The position numbers were made by a program, and so were the translations under genes. Positions 1-5,674 of a DNA stretch of 8,155 nt are shown piece by piece. Numbering within the stretch: position 1 is the first letter of the stretch; each line of letters starts with the position of its first letter. The stretch covers positions 1-8,155 of the forward strand of contig CBFHYJ010000067.1 of NCBI GenBank assembly GCA_965659945.1, written 5' to 3'. The notes under the pieces were generated by a model. It was not told the DNA's origin. It did no database searches and saw only the letters and a program-made list of their open reading frames with translations. The stretch is from VMDJ01 sp965659945. Lineage in GTDB: Bacteria; Pseudomonadota; Gammaproteobacteria; Chromatiales; Chromatiaceae.

Positions 1-100
1 AGGGATAACGACGATCGTTCATCAGAAGGACGCGAGACAGATGGAGATCACCCAACCAATGCGTATCTTTTTCTAATCGTGCATCTAATTTAAAACACAT
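1..100 (-). CDS. HIT-family protein, N-terminal fragment (runs off the left edge)
   Basis: Reading the minus strand from an ATG at 100-98 gives 33 open codons to the window edge. The start reads MCFKLDARLEKDTHWL and continues to LLMNDRRYP. This resembles the N-terminus of bacterial HIT (histidine triad) proteins, which usually open with F-x-LD-x-RL, then D-T-x, then R-V-LLMND-x-RYPW. Family members are small nucleotide hydrolases or transferases of about 135-145 residues. The catalytic H-x-H-x-H motif would lie near the C-terminus, outside the window, so activity cannot be checked here. A good ribosome binding site, AAGGG (minus strand, 111-107), sits six bases before the ATG. The gene is divergent from the zinc-binding protein at 182, with an 81-base shared upstream region. 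Family assignment is by memory of the N-terminal pattern only. Confidence 0.72.
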   Translation of the reverse strand, partial: MCFKLDARLEKDTHWLGDLHLSRVLLMNDRRYP

Positions 101-121
101 CACACACCCTTAAAACTTCCT

Positions 122-151
122 TTGCCACCGCGAAGGTTATAGGCTCATCAT
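122..151 (+). promoter_or_regulatory. Candidate sigma-70 promoter for the zinc protein / thioredoxin pair
   Basis: TTGCCA (122-127, 5 of 6 bases of the -35 consensus) is followed after 18 bases by CATCAT (146-151, 4 of 6 of the -10 consensus). Transcription would start near 158, about 24 bases before the ATG at 182. It overlaps the candidate promoter for the divergent gene, so the two could interfere with each other. The -10 is weak. Confidence 0.3.
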
Positions 152-164
152 ACCGACGATTGAA
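136..164 (-). promoter_or_regulatory. Candidate sigma-70 promoter for the HIT-family gene
   Basis: On the minus strand a TATAAC -10 box (141-136, 5 of 6 consensus bases) lies 17 bases after a weak TTCAAT -35 box (164-159, 3 of 6). Transcription would begin near 129 and leave a leader of about 29 bases containing the AAGGG ribosome binding site. The spacing is good but the -35 box is poor, so this is a pattern-based guess. Confidence 0.33.
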
Positions 165-181
165 TTAACAAGGCAGCAACC

Positions 182-481
182 ATGTCGTATCAACAAAGTG
201 GCACCTGTTGGCACTGTGGCCACGCCCTTAGCAATGGCGATTACGCCAGAGATCACTACTGCTCTTCCTGCGGCAAGCCAACGCTGGTCTGCCGTAATTG
301 TGAGTACTTCAGCACCTCTGCACCCAATCAATGCCAAGAACCTGTTGCAGACCCCGTAAGCGATAAAGAACGCAGCAACTTCTGCGGTTACTTCAAAGCT
401 ATAGCGCGCTCAGCAGAAAGTCAGAATAGCCCTACAGAAGAACTTAGAGCTGCAGCAGAAGCCCTGTTTAAAGATCTCTAA
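182..481 (+). CDS. Small zinc-ribbon-like protein with two four-cysteine clusters (99 aa)
   Basis: This soluble 99-residue protein has eight cysteines arranged as two likely zinc sites. The first is C9-x2-C12 with C27-x2-C30, a classical zinc ribbon (CWHCG ... YCSSCGK). The second is C37-x2-C40 followed by C51 and C68 (CRNCEYF ... QC ... NFCGYF). The C-terminal 25 residues look helical and acidic. I recall the second half, with C-R-N-C-x-Y-F and N-F-C-G-Y-F, as a conserved pattern in uncharacterised bacterial proteins, but I cannot name a function. The ATG at 182 is preceded by AAGG (170-173) at eight bases. The gene is followed after 38 bases by the thioredoxin gene and is probably co-transcribed with it. 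Zinc binding is inferred from the cysteine spacing. A redox or chaperone role beside the thioredoxin is possible but unproven. Confidence 0.85.
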   Translation: MSYQQSGTCWHCGHALSNGDYARDHYCSSCGKPTLVCRNCEYFSTSAPNQCQEPVADPVSDKERSNFCGYFKAIARSAESQNSPTEELRAAAEALFKDL

Positions 482-519
482 GGCTTTGCATGCGCCGAAA
501 TAGTCGCTAATGTCCGTCT

Positions 520-918
520 ATGGATATCGACCACATGATTATGTATACCGCGGCAGGCCTGGGCACCACCTGGCTTGTTTATCTTGGGTATATCTATGTG
601 GCGAGTAAAGCGATTAGCGGGCTTGAGGTAAAAGCCATCTCCAAAGAGCTTCCGTTCGAACCCTCGCAAGCCAGTTACTTTATTTATTGCTTTGCACCGA
701 ATTGCGGGCCTTGTAAATTTTTATCACCCTTAGTAGATAAGTTAGCCAAAGAAGGCATTGAATTTCACAAGGTCGATATCGCAAAACACTATGCCTTTGG
801 CAAAGACCTGGGTATTCGCACCTCACCGACAATCGTGAAGGTTGAGAACAATACAGTTGTCGATGTTCTTGTTGGTAGTCAGCAAGAACACAAACTGCGC
901 ACCTGGATAGCGCAATAA
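520..918 (+). CDS. Membrane-anchored thioredoxin-family protein (132 aa)
   Basis: Residues 9-29 form one hydrophobic segment (AAGLGTTWLVYLGYIYVA). A thioredoxin fold follows from about residue 45. The redox site is C62-G-P-C65 within FAPNCGPCK, and the cis-proline loop is T-S-P103-T. The tryptophan normally before the first active cysteine is replaced by N61, and an extra cysteine, C57, lies five residues upstream. The N-terminus is acidic (D2, D4), while lysines follow the helix (K30, K38, K42). By the positive-inside rule this places the thioredoxin domain in the cytoplasm, unlike periplasmic anchored thioredoxins; this is inference. Upstream in-frame ATGs are blocked by a stop, so the start is 520, 535 or 541. 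No Shine-Dalgarno sequence is visible before 520, so translation may depend on the preceding zinc-protein gene 38 bases upstream. Thiol-disulphide exchange is the expected activity; the partner is unknown. Confidence 0.85.
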   Translation: MDIDHMIMYTAAGLGTTWLVYLGYIYVASKAISGLEVKAISKELPFEPSQASYFIYCFAPNCGPCKFLSPLVDKLAKEGIEFHKVDIAKHYAFGKDLGIRTSPTIVKVENNTVVDVLVGSQQEHKLRTWIAQ

Positions 919-940
919 AAAGCCGCCCCTCAGGGCGGCT
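914..940 (-). terminator. Intrinsic terminator for the DUF1269-type gene
   Basis: A perfect eight-base-pair GC-rich stem (921-928 with 933-940, AGCCGCCC/GGGCGGCT) closes a four-base loop. On the minus strand it is followed by TTTTATT, the classical U-tract. On the plus strand the bases after the stem are CGCCTCTACC, so it should not terminate efficiently in that direction. Its U-tract side overlaps the stop codon of the thioredoxin gene. Confidence 0.85.
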
Positions 941-967
941 CGCCTCTACCTTGACTTCGTTACGACC

Positions 968-1477
968 TTAGGGGAAAGCAGGCAGTTGGCTATCGACCGA
1001 GCCATCACTTGCTTCTGGATGACGCTTTTGCATCAGTTTACGGATCTCTCTGACCCTTGCTGGACAGACATCGACCATTAACAGGACCTTTCCGGCATCA
1101 AGATCTGCAGCAAAGGGTTTTAAACGACTGTTCGGCACGCTGATAGCAACAAGCCCAGAGAACCATGCCCCCATGAAGGCTCCGGCTAGCGCAATCAAAA
1201 GCACGGCGCCTAAACCCATACCGGAAAACACACCGAATTGAAGAAGCGACATTCCCAGTAAGGCACCAGTTAAACCACCGACAACCAAACCCATCTCCCA
1301 ACCATGTATCAGGTCAGAGCGTTGTAAAAAATTAGCACGATTGAGGTCGCCTAGATCTACCGAGTCATGTGCCATGAAGTGAATGTTGTGATTATCGATT
1401 TTTGCGAGCAATAAATCGTTTTCAGTTTCTTTCGCTGCCACACAATTGGGCAACACAAAATACATACGTCTTTTCAT
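968..1477 (-). CDS. DUF1269-type two-helix membrane protein (169 aa)
   Basis: The protein has a soluble N-terminal part (residues 1-58; MYFVLPN, then LLLAKIDNHNIHFMAH). Two glycine-rich hydrophobic segments follow at about 62-82 and 86-110, then a short soluble C-terminal part with GKVLLMVDVCP. The two soluble halves look like split pieces of a small alpha/beta domain around a glycine-zipper hairpin. This matches my recollection of proteobacterial proteins annotated DUF1269, whose function is unknown. The start at 1477 is supported by a strong GGGGGAGAG ribosome binding site a few bases upstream on the minus strand. A second ATG is only four codons in. The gene stands alone, convergent with the thioredoxin gene and divergent from the lipase gene, and has its own terminator. 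A stress-related membrane role is sometimes suggested for the family but nothing here proves it. Confidence 0.8.
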   Translation of the reverse strand: MKRRMYFVLPNCVAAKETENDLLLAKIDNHNIHFMAHDSVDLGDLNRANFLQRSDLIHGWEMGLVVGGLTGALLGMSLLQFGVFSGMGLGAVLLIALAGAFMGAWFSGLVAISVPNSRLKPFAADLDAGKVLLMVDVCPARVREIRKLMQKRHPEASDGSVDSQLPAFP

Positions 1478-1501
1478 TTATCTCTCCCCCTTATGAAGAT
1501 A

Positions 1502-1516
1502 AAGCCCCACGGGCCT
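1502..1516 (-). other. Small GC-rich hairpin in the leader of the DUF1269-type gene
   Basis: On the minus strand AGGCCC-GTG-GGGCTT can form a six-pair stem, one pair being G-U, with a three-base loop. It lies about 25 bases before the start codon in otherwise AT-rich DNA and is followed by TTTATC. It could be a leader structure; with such a short stem and weak U-run it is not a convincing terminator. Confidence 0.3.
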
Positions 1517-1576
1517 GTTTATAAATTTAGCGGAGAATGACAAAAGCTCTAATAAATTATATTTTTACCGAAGAAA

Positions 1577-1606
1577 TTCTAATAAAAAGAACTAATTCCA
1601 TAAAAT
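1577..1606 (+). promoter_or_regulatory. Candidate promoter for the lipase/esterase gene
   Basis: TTCTAA (1577-1582, 3 of 6 bases of the -35) and TAAAAT (1601-1606, 5 of 6 of the -10) are separated by 18 bases, giving a leader of about 40 bases before the ATG at 1653. The whole 1540-1640 stretch is very AT-rich, so chance matches are likely. Confidence 0.28.
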
Positions 1607-1652
1607 AAGCACTAAGTAATGAATAAATGCAAAACTCTTTAGGAAACTAGCT

Positions 1653-2480
1653 ATGCGACGCATTCATACACAATTGATTGGTTTATTACTGTTGTTCTCA
1701 AGCCATGCAGTTTTTGCAGATGTTCTAGTTTTTATTCATGGTTTTTTAGGCTCGGAGCGCTCATGGACTGAGCCAGGCATCATGCATATCGTTGATAAAG
1801 GTGGTTATCCCTATACGGGTATCTACTATGCTCAAGGCACCAGTGTGGCCTACAGCGGTAAAGAAGCGCGACCTGCAACTGCAAGCTATACAGTTCGACT
1901 GCCCTCTACTGCACCGATCGCATTACAAGCTCAGTGGCTAGATGCTTTTGTCAATGAAATCACCCAGCAGCATGTCAATGAATCGATCACACTGATCGGT
2001 CATTCTGCCGGTGGTGTCGTCGCACGTTATTTAGTCTTGACCGCTAAGCCAAAAGCAGTCAATCTTTTACTCACGATCGCAACACCTCATAACGGCACCT
2101 TACGCGCCGCTCAGGCGCTCGACGTACTTAATCCAAGCGGTATGTTTAGCCCAATTGAACGTTTCGCTGTTCGCCGTGCAACCGGTGACAATCTATACAG
2201 CACCTTGATGCGCAGCCGTCAGCTCATCAACGAATTGACGCCACCACGTCCCGGTAACTTTTTATATTGGCTTAACCAACAAACCCATCCGGCGATCTCC
2301 TACATCAGCATCGTCAGAACGGGTGGAGAAAATCACATGGGTGATCAGATTGTGAAACCGGTCAGTCAGGACTTACGCTGGATACTCGCTGATCCTTCAG
2401 TGAACCAGACCTATCAAATACAAGGTGGGCACTTTTTAACCGCCAAAGACGGACATGCGATCGTTAATCTTTTGCAGTAA
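1653..2480 (+). CDS. Secreted alpha/beta-hydrolase, lipase/esterase-like (275 aa)
   Basis: Residues 1-22 are a signal peptide (basic start RR, hydrophobic LIGLLLLF, cleavage after VFA-22). The mature protein opens with the first core strand and oxyanion-hole motif VLVFIHGFLGS. The nucleophile elbow is G116-H-S118-A-G120 in LIGHSAGGVVARYL. A likely triad is completed by D231 (MGDQIV) and H260 (QGGHFL). The fold and order match lipases and esterases of the lipase class 2 / PGAP1-like group, so a carboxyl-ester or lipid substrate in the periplasm or outside the cell is expected; the exact substrate is unknown. AGGA (1641-1644) eight bases upstream supports the start. No lipase foldase gene lies nearby. 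The 3' end overlaps the convergent DUF3108-type gene by 17 bases. Confidence 0.86.
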   Translation: MRRIHTQLIGLLLLFSSHAVFADVLVFIHGFLGSERSWTEPGIMHIVDKGGYPYTGIYYAQGTSVAYSGKEARPATASYTVRLPSTAPIALQAQWLDAFVNEITQQHVNESITLIGHSAGGVVARYLVLTAKPKAVNLLLTIATPHNGTLRAAQALDVLNPSGMFSPIERFAVRRATGDNLYSTLMRSRQLINELTPPRPGNFLYWLNQQTHPAISYISIVRTGGENHMGDQIVKPVSQDLRWILADPSVNQTYQIQGGHFLTAKDGHAIVNLLQ

Positions 2481-3288
2481 TTGGATGGTTAGCTGAACCA
2501 CCAACATAAGCTATACGGAACAAACCAAAGCGATGTCGCATTTCTGCTAGCAAGGGAATCTTATCGGCATCATTCGACAGCCAAATGTAGATAGGCCGAT
2601 GCGTTGCTTCTTTAAGCTCAGCATCATTTGGTTTAAAGCTTTCAAAGCGTAATTTTATTGCTGGCCATTGCTGACCATTAAGCTCCAAGGTTTTATCCGT
2701 TTCCACTTTCACACGATAACGCAGTGACTCTTTACTGTTAGTGACGGATAAAAGTACTTCTTGGCCTGCTTGCAATGACATACCGCGCAGTGCGTGAAGC
2801 AAACCTAATCGGTCATATTGAATGGGATAATCGGTTTTATCAGGCTGATCAAAGTCACCTGCCTCTAAGCCATCAAGCAACGCTTGCTCTGCCGCTTTAA
2901 CATCAGACTTTTTAAATTCCTTTTCTTCTAGATCAAGTCGAACCAGATGATGCTTGGCATCTTTATCACCGGTACGCTCAAACACCTCATAGACCCACGT
3001 CTGTTGCCGTGAAGGTTCCAGCCAAGAGGTAAAGCGATAACGAATCGGGAACAGCGACTCCACAAAGCTGTATTTCTCCGAGCTCACATTCATTTGTGTC
3101 TCTTGATAACCCTTAGGCTCAAGCGTGCGCTGAATCAGCGAGACATCGCAGATATTGATGGTCTCACTTAAGGTAAAGATGCCTTTGTAAGTCGCCAAAT
3201 ACTTTAGCTTCTCAACAGGCTCAGCTGCCTTCACAGCACTTGCTGTGAATAAAAAAACGCTAACTGCTAGGCTTACTAATAAGTTCAT
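2464..3288 (-). CDS. Exported DUF3108-type protein (274 aa)
   Basis: A signal peptide covers residues 1-21 or 22 (LLVSLAVSVFLFTASAVKAA), so the protein is exported, probably to the periplasm. The mature part begins YLATYKGIFTLS and has many alternating polar/hydrophobic strands (ETQMNVSSEKYSF, WVYEVFERTG, RYRVKVETDKTLEL, PIYIWLSND). It ends with a PLLAEMRHRFGLFRIAYVGG-like strand pair. This order resembles DUF3108, a beta-rich exported family of unknown function that often opens with a Y-x-A-x-Y/YKG pattern. Family assignment is by memory. The ATG at 3288 has only a weak AGAG site before it. The gene is divergent from the oxygenase gene across 43 bases and overlaps the lipase gene at its 3' end by 17 bases with no terminator between them. 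No function is claimed. Confidence 0.78.
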   Translation of the reverse strand: MNLLVSLAVSVFLFTASAVKAAEPVEKLKYLATYKGIFTLSETINICDVSLIQRTLEPKGYQETQMNVSSEKYSFVESLFPIRYRFTSWLEPSRQQTWVYEVFERTGDKDAKHHLVRLDLEEKEFKKSDVKAAEQALLDGLEAGDFDQPDKTDYPIQYDRLGLLHALRGMSLQAGQEVLLSVTNSKESLRYRVKVETDKTLELNGQQWPAIKLRFESFKPNDAELKEATHRPIYIWLSNDADKIPLLAEMRHRFGLFRIAYVGGSANHPITAKD

Positions 3289-3331
3289 GGCATGCTCTAA
3301 ATCTTCTTAAATAGCATTATCACCGAAAACG

Positions 3332-3862
3332 ATGTCATACGCTTTTCAGGTTACAAAAAAGGGACCTTTGGCCATTGCATGGCTTGAGAATTTTGATGCG
3401 CTGAATCAATCTATCCTTAAAGCATATGACCGCGAAGCTCAAGGTCAGTTCAGTCACCATTCGCATCTTGAACTTGGTCGCTATGAGAACACCTATATCG
3501 ATATCAGCGCGATCCCCGAGTTTCTGCCATTAGCAGATGCGGTGAAACACACCGCTCAAACCCTGTTGCAACAAACAGAGCTAAAGATGGGGTTTTGGTT
3601 TAACGCGATGCAACCTGGCGATAAGACCGCACGACACAATCACGACGAAGAGGATGAATTACTCTCGTGTGTGTATTACATCACCGCACCAGAAAACAGC
3701 GGCGATCTACTGCTTTTTGATCGGGATGACACCTTGCGGGTTATGCCAGAGGCAGGAAAGCTTGTGCTCTTCTCACCCAAACTTGCGCATGCCGTGGAAG
3801 AAAATCGCTCTGATCAACAACGCCTTTCGGTCGCGTTTAATTTTGGTCTAGAGGCTTTGTAG
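3332..3862 (+). CDS. Putative 2-oxoglutarate/Fe(II)-dependent oxygenase (176 aa)
   Basis: The C-terminal half shows the double-stranded beta-helix signature of small 2OG-Fe(II) oxygenases of the 2OG-FeII_Oxy_5 type. FWFNAMQPGDKTARHNHDEE carries the first histidine cluster (H102-N-H104-D105). LLSCVYYITAP and GDLLLFD are core strands. GKLVLFSPKLAHAVEENRS supplies the distal iron ligand H153, and R164 in QQRLSVAFNF is the likely 2-oxoglutarate-binding arginine. No signal peptide is present, so it is cytosolic. Relatives are annotated as putative hydroxylases with unknown substrates, so the substrate is left open. The length suits a single domain. The ATG at 3332 has no visible Shine-Dalgarno sequence (CACCGAAAACG precedes it). 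It overlaps the convergent membrane-protein gene by 26 bases. Confidence 0.8.
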   Translation: MSYAFQVTKKGPLAIAWLENFDALNQSILKAYDREAQGQFSHHSHLELGRYENTYIDISAIPEFLPLADAVKHTAQTLLQQTELKMGFWFNAMQPGDKTARHNHDEEDELLSCVYYITAPENSGDLLLFDRDDTLRVMPEAGKLVLFSPKLAHAVEENRSDQQRLSVAFNFGLEAL

Positions 3863-4214
3863 AGGTTTCTAAGCGCTCTGTTGTAGCGAGGGTTACAGAC
3901 ACATTATCAACCGTCACAAAGGCTCGCTCTTCAATATCACCGCGATACGCGCGGTACTCAGTCACCTTCTGGGTACCTGAATCGACAACTCGAACAAACA
4001 CCATCTCAGATGACTTCTCCCAGTGGTCATACATTAACCAACCACCCGCAATAATCATCAGGGCCACAACCCCAGTCGCTAACCAACCAATCGGGAAACC
4101 ACCACTCTGATTGACGGCTGGTACAGGATTATTCAGCACGCGCTGACGACTGCGTCGCGCAAACCAGAGAACACCGATAACAACCGCAAGGGTAAAGGCA
4201 ATTTTTGTTAGCAT
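3837..4214 (-). CDS. Conserved small membrane protein with two transmembrane helices (125 aa)
   Basis: A first hydrophobic segment lies at residues 4-18 (KIAFTLAVVIGVLWF), followed by a basic cluster (RRSRQR, 20-25) that should stay in the cytoplasm. A second segment spans 42-62 (IGWLATGVVALMIIAGGW). The tail from about 66 is soluble and strand-rich (EMVFVRVVDSGTQKVTEYRA, then RGDIEERAFVTVDNVSVTLA). Both termini would then be outside the cytoplasm. I recall similar proteins as uncharacterised gammaproteobacterial membrane proteins, but I do not recognise a function. The start is supported by AAGGTG six bases upstream on the minus strand. The gene is divergent from the rhodanese gene and its last 26 bases overlap the oxygenase gene. 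Confidence 0.78.
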   Translation of the reverse strand: MLTKIAFTLAVVIGVLWFARRSRQRVLNNPVPAVNQSGGFPIGWLATGVVALMIIAGGWLMYDHWEKSSEMVFVRVVDSGTQKVTEYRAYRGDIEERAFVTVDNVSVTLATTERLETSTKPLDQN

Positions 4215-4241
4215 GAATCACACCTTATTAAAGTGAACGCT

Positions 4242-4250
4242 AGTGTATCA
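4242..4250 (-). promoter_or_regulatory. Candidate extended -10 element for the small membrane-protein gene
   Basis: The minus strand reads TGATACACT here: a TACACT -10 (4 of 6) with an upstream TGn extension. No good -35 box is found 16-18 bases further up. Transcription would begin about 20 bases before the ATG at 4214. Tentative. Confidence 0.27.
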
Positions 4251-4256
4251 GCCTGT

Positions 4257-4286
4257 TTCGCATGGATTGCAGCTTTTAGCTATGAT
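4257..4286 (+). promoter_or_regulatory. Candidate promoter for the rhodanese-ankyrin operon
   Basis: TTCGCA (4257-4262, 4 of 6 of the -35) is followed after 18 bases by TATGAT (4281-4286, 5 of 6 of the -10). The start point would be near 4293, leaving a short leader of about 23 bases that contains a perfect AGGAGG (4306-4311) four bases before the ATG. This is the best-scoring promoter guess in the window. Confidence 0.4.
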
Positions 4287-4315
4287 GGCTAAAACAAAAA
4301 TACCTAGGAGGCCTC

Positions 4316-4975
4316 ATGAAACTGACAAAACTTATTTTGATGGCAGCAATCACTGCCATAGCAACACCAACGTTTGCTGAAGAAGGTAGCGGTGGTAAAG
4401 AAGTTAATATAACCCGCTCCATGAAATCAGCCGAAACCAAACACAACGGTGTGACTGTAACGATTCAACGTAATCAAAATACCAATAACACCATTCACCC
4501 AAAATTCCAGCTGACCTCGCGCCCTTGTCCACCCTTCTGTATTCAGCCGATCCATTTAGCTGACGGTGTTCAAACCATCGATGAGCTCGACATGATTGAT
4601 TATCTAAAACGTGTTGGTGAAGGTGATGATAGCGTGATGGTCATTGATTCTCGCGGCGCTGATTGGCTTAAGCGCGGGACCATTCCCGGTAGCGTACATC
4701 TTCACTACAAAAAGCTCAGCATGAAAGCGAATAGCGAAGAATCGATTGCCGAAATTTTGGAAGATGAATTTGGTGCTCAACGTACCGCAGAATTCTGGAA
4801 TTTCAGTAATGCAAAAACCTTAGTGCTCTTCTGTAATGGTGTTTGGTGTGGACAAGCCCCTACCAACATTAAGTCATTACTGCGCATTGGCTACCCACCA
4901 AGTAAGTTAAAGTGGTATCGCGGTGGTATGCAGAACTGGGAGGTACTGGGATTAACCAGCATCAAGCCAAACTGA
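4316..4975 (+). CDS. Periplasmic rhodanese-like domain protein (219 aa)
   Basis: Residues 1-21 are a signal peptide cleaved after TFA. Residues 22-68 are polar and low-complexity (many N, T, K). A C71-P-P-F-C75 motif comes next, then a rhodanese-like domain from about 85 to 215. It shows the typical VMVIDSR (D111, R113), IPGSVHL (123-129) and LVLFCNG strand with the candidate catalytic cysteine C173. The active loop reads C-N-G-V-W-C-G-Q, so a second cysteine, C178, sits inside it, and the domain ends with WYRGGMQNWEVLG. Rhodanese domains carry sulphur as a cysteine persulphide; two cysteine pairs in an exported protein could instead form disulphides. Substrate unknown. The start is fixed by a perfect AGGAGG. 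The stop codon TGA shares one base with the ATG of the next gene, so the two are translated together. Confidence 0.85.
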   Translation: MKLTKLILMAAITAIATPTFAEEGSGGKEVNITRSMKSAETKHNGVTVTIQRNQNTNNTIHPKFQLTSRPCPPFCIQPIHLADGVQTIDELDMIDYLKRVGEGDDSVMVIDSRGADWLKRGTIPGSVHLHYKKLSMKANSEESIAEILEDEFGAQRTAEFWNFSNAKTLVLFCNGVWCGQAPTNIKSLLRIGYPPSKLKWYRGGMQNWEVLGLTSIKPN

Positions 4976-5610
4976 TGAAAAAATCGATAAGCCTTATGCT
5001 TATCCTACTTGCGCTTGTCGGGTGTTCCGCACCTGACAAGCCAAGCGTATCGCTTTACCTTGCAGTGCAACGTGGTGACCTCGAACAGGTCGAGCGTCAT
5101 TTGCATTGGGGCACTGATCTCAACGCTGCATTTCCAAATGGCAGCTATGCCCTTCATGAAGCAGTCAGCCTAGGTCGCTTTGTTATCTCAAAAGCGATTC
5201 TCGATGCCTCGTCAGATATCAATCTTCGCAACCAACAAGGCGACAGCGCGATTGAGCTCGCTGTATTGAATGGTCGTATTCAAATTGCTGAATTAATGAT
5301 CAAACGTGGCGCTAAGATTAATCCCGATAGCACCCTTTTAAGATTAGCCCAACGAGATGGGTATGACCGTGATTCAGTTAAATTCTTAATCGAACAAGGT
5401 GCCAACCTAGACACCCAGGATGCCACTGGTGACACCTCTTTAATTATCGCGATTCGTCATAACAACCACCGACTTGCCCACCACTTGGTCAACCAAGGTG
5501 CTTCTGTGAATCAAACTAGTAAAACTCGCCTTTCCCCTCTAGCAGTCGCGAAACAACAAAAGAACACTGAACTGGTAACTTTTCTGCTGAAAAACGGCGC
5601 TTCCGAATAA
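4975..5610 (+). CDS. Ankyrin-repeat lipoprotein (211 aa)
   Basis: The chosen ATG at 4975 overlaps the rhodanese stop codon (TGATG). It starts with a textbook lipoprotein signal: basic KK, hydrophobic SLMLILLAL, and lipobox L14-V-G-C17. Serine at position +2 after the cysteine argues for outer-membrane sorting. From about residue 24 to 209 there are about six ankyrin repeats. They are recognised by recurring A-V-x-x-G-x, V/I-x-x-L/I-I-x-x-G-A-x-I/L-N spacing, for example FLIEQGANLDTQD and HHLVNQGASVN. The repeat around 117-149 is degenerate. Ankyrin repeats bind other proteins. An in-frame ATG at 4912 would add 21 residues and hide the signal peptide, so it is rejected. No cysteine other than the lipidated C17 is present. 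The likely job is to bind a periplasmic partner, perhaps the co-translated rhodanese; this is inference. Confidence 0.87.
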   Translation: MKKSISLMLILLALVGCSAPDKPSVSLYLAVQRGDLEQVERHLHWGTDLNAAFPNGSYALHEAVSLGRFVISKAILDASSDINLRNQQGDSAIELAVLNGRIQIAELMIKRGAKINPDSTLLRLAQRDGYDRDSVKFLIEQGANLDTQDATGDTSLIIAIRHNNHRLAHHLVNQGASVNQTSKTRLSPLAVAKQQKNTELVTFLLKNGASE

Positions 5611-5674
5611 GCGTTAACTGCCCTGCTGCGGTATCATTTGCTGCAGATAATTTGTTTTAGACACGGAGCAGTAA

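Noticed and set aside
137..337. Minus-strand open frame of 66 codons across the HIT/zinc-protein gap
   Set aside because: It lies mostly opposite the zinc-protein gene, whose cysteine pattern is clearly coding, and its translation resembles nothing known.
478..669. Minus-strand 63-codon open frame
   Set aside because: It is antisense to the thioredoxin N-terminus and covers its start region; no ribosome binding site or recognisable motif.
182..918. Zinc protein plus small membrane thioredoxin as a toxin-antitoxin module
   Set aside because: Both have features of housekeeping metal/redox proteins, and neither has toxin or antitoxin motifs.
1098..1301. Second minus-strand frame inside the DUF1269-type gene
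   Set aside because: It is an out-of-frame shadow of the membrane-segment coding region.
3654..3851. Plus-strand 65-codon frame inside the oxygenase gene
   Set aside because: It is out of frame within a gene that has intact iron- and 2-oxoglutarate-binding motifs.
4912..4974. Upstream ATG for the ankyrin protein, adding 21 residues
   Set aside because: It would bury a perfect lipoprotein signal peptide in the interior; the ATG at 4975 coupled to the rhodanese stop fits far better.
5611..5674. Promoter with GATAAT before the 94-residue protein, and a CTGC/GCAG hairpin
   Set aside because: No acceptable -35 box is found at the right distance, and the stem is only four pairs with a long loop and no T-run after it.
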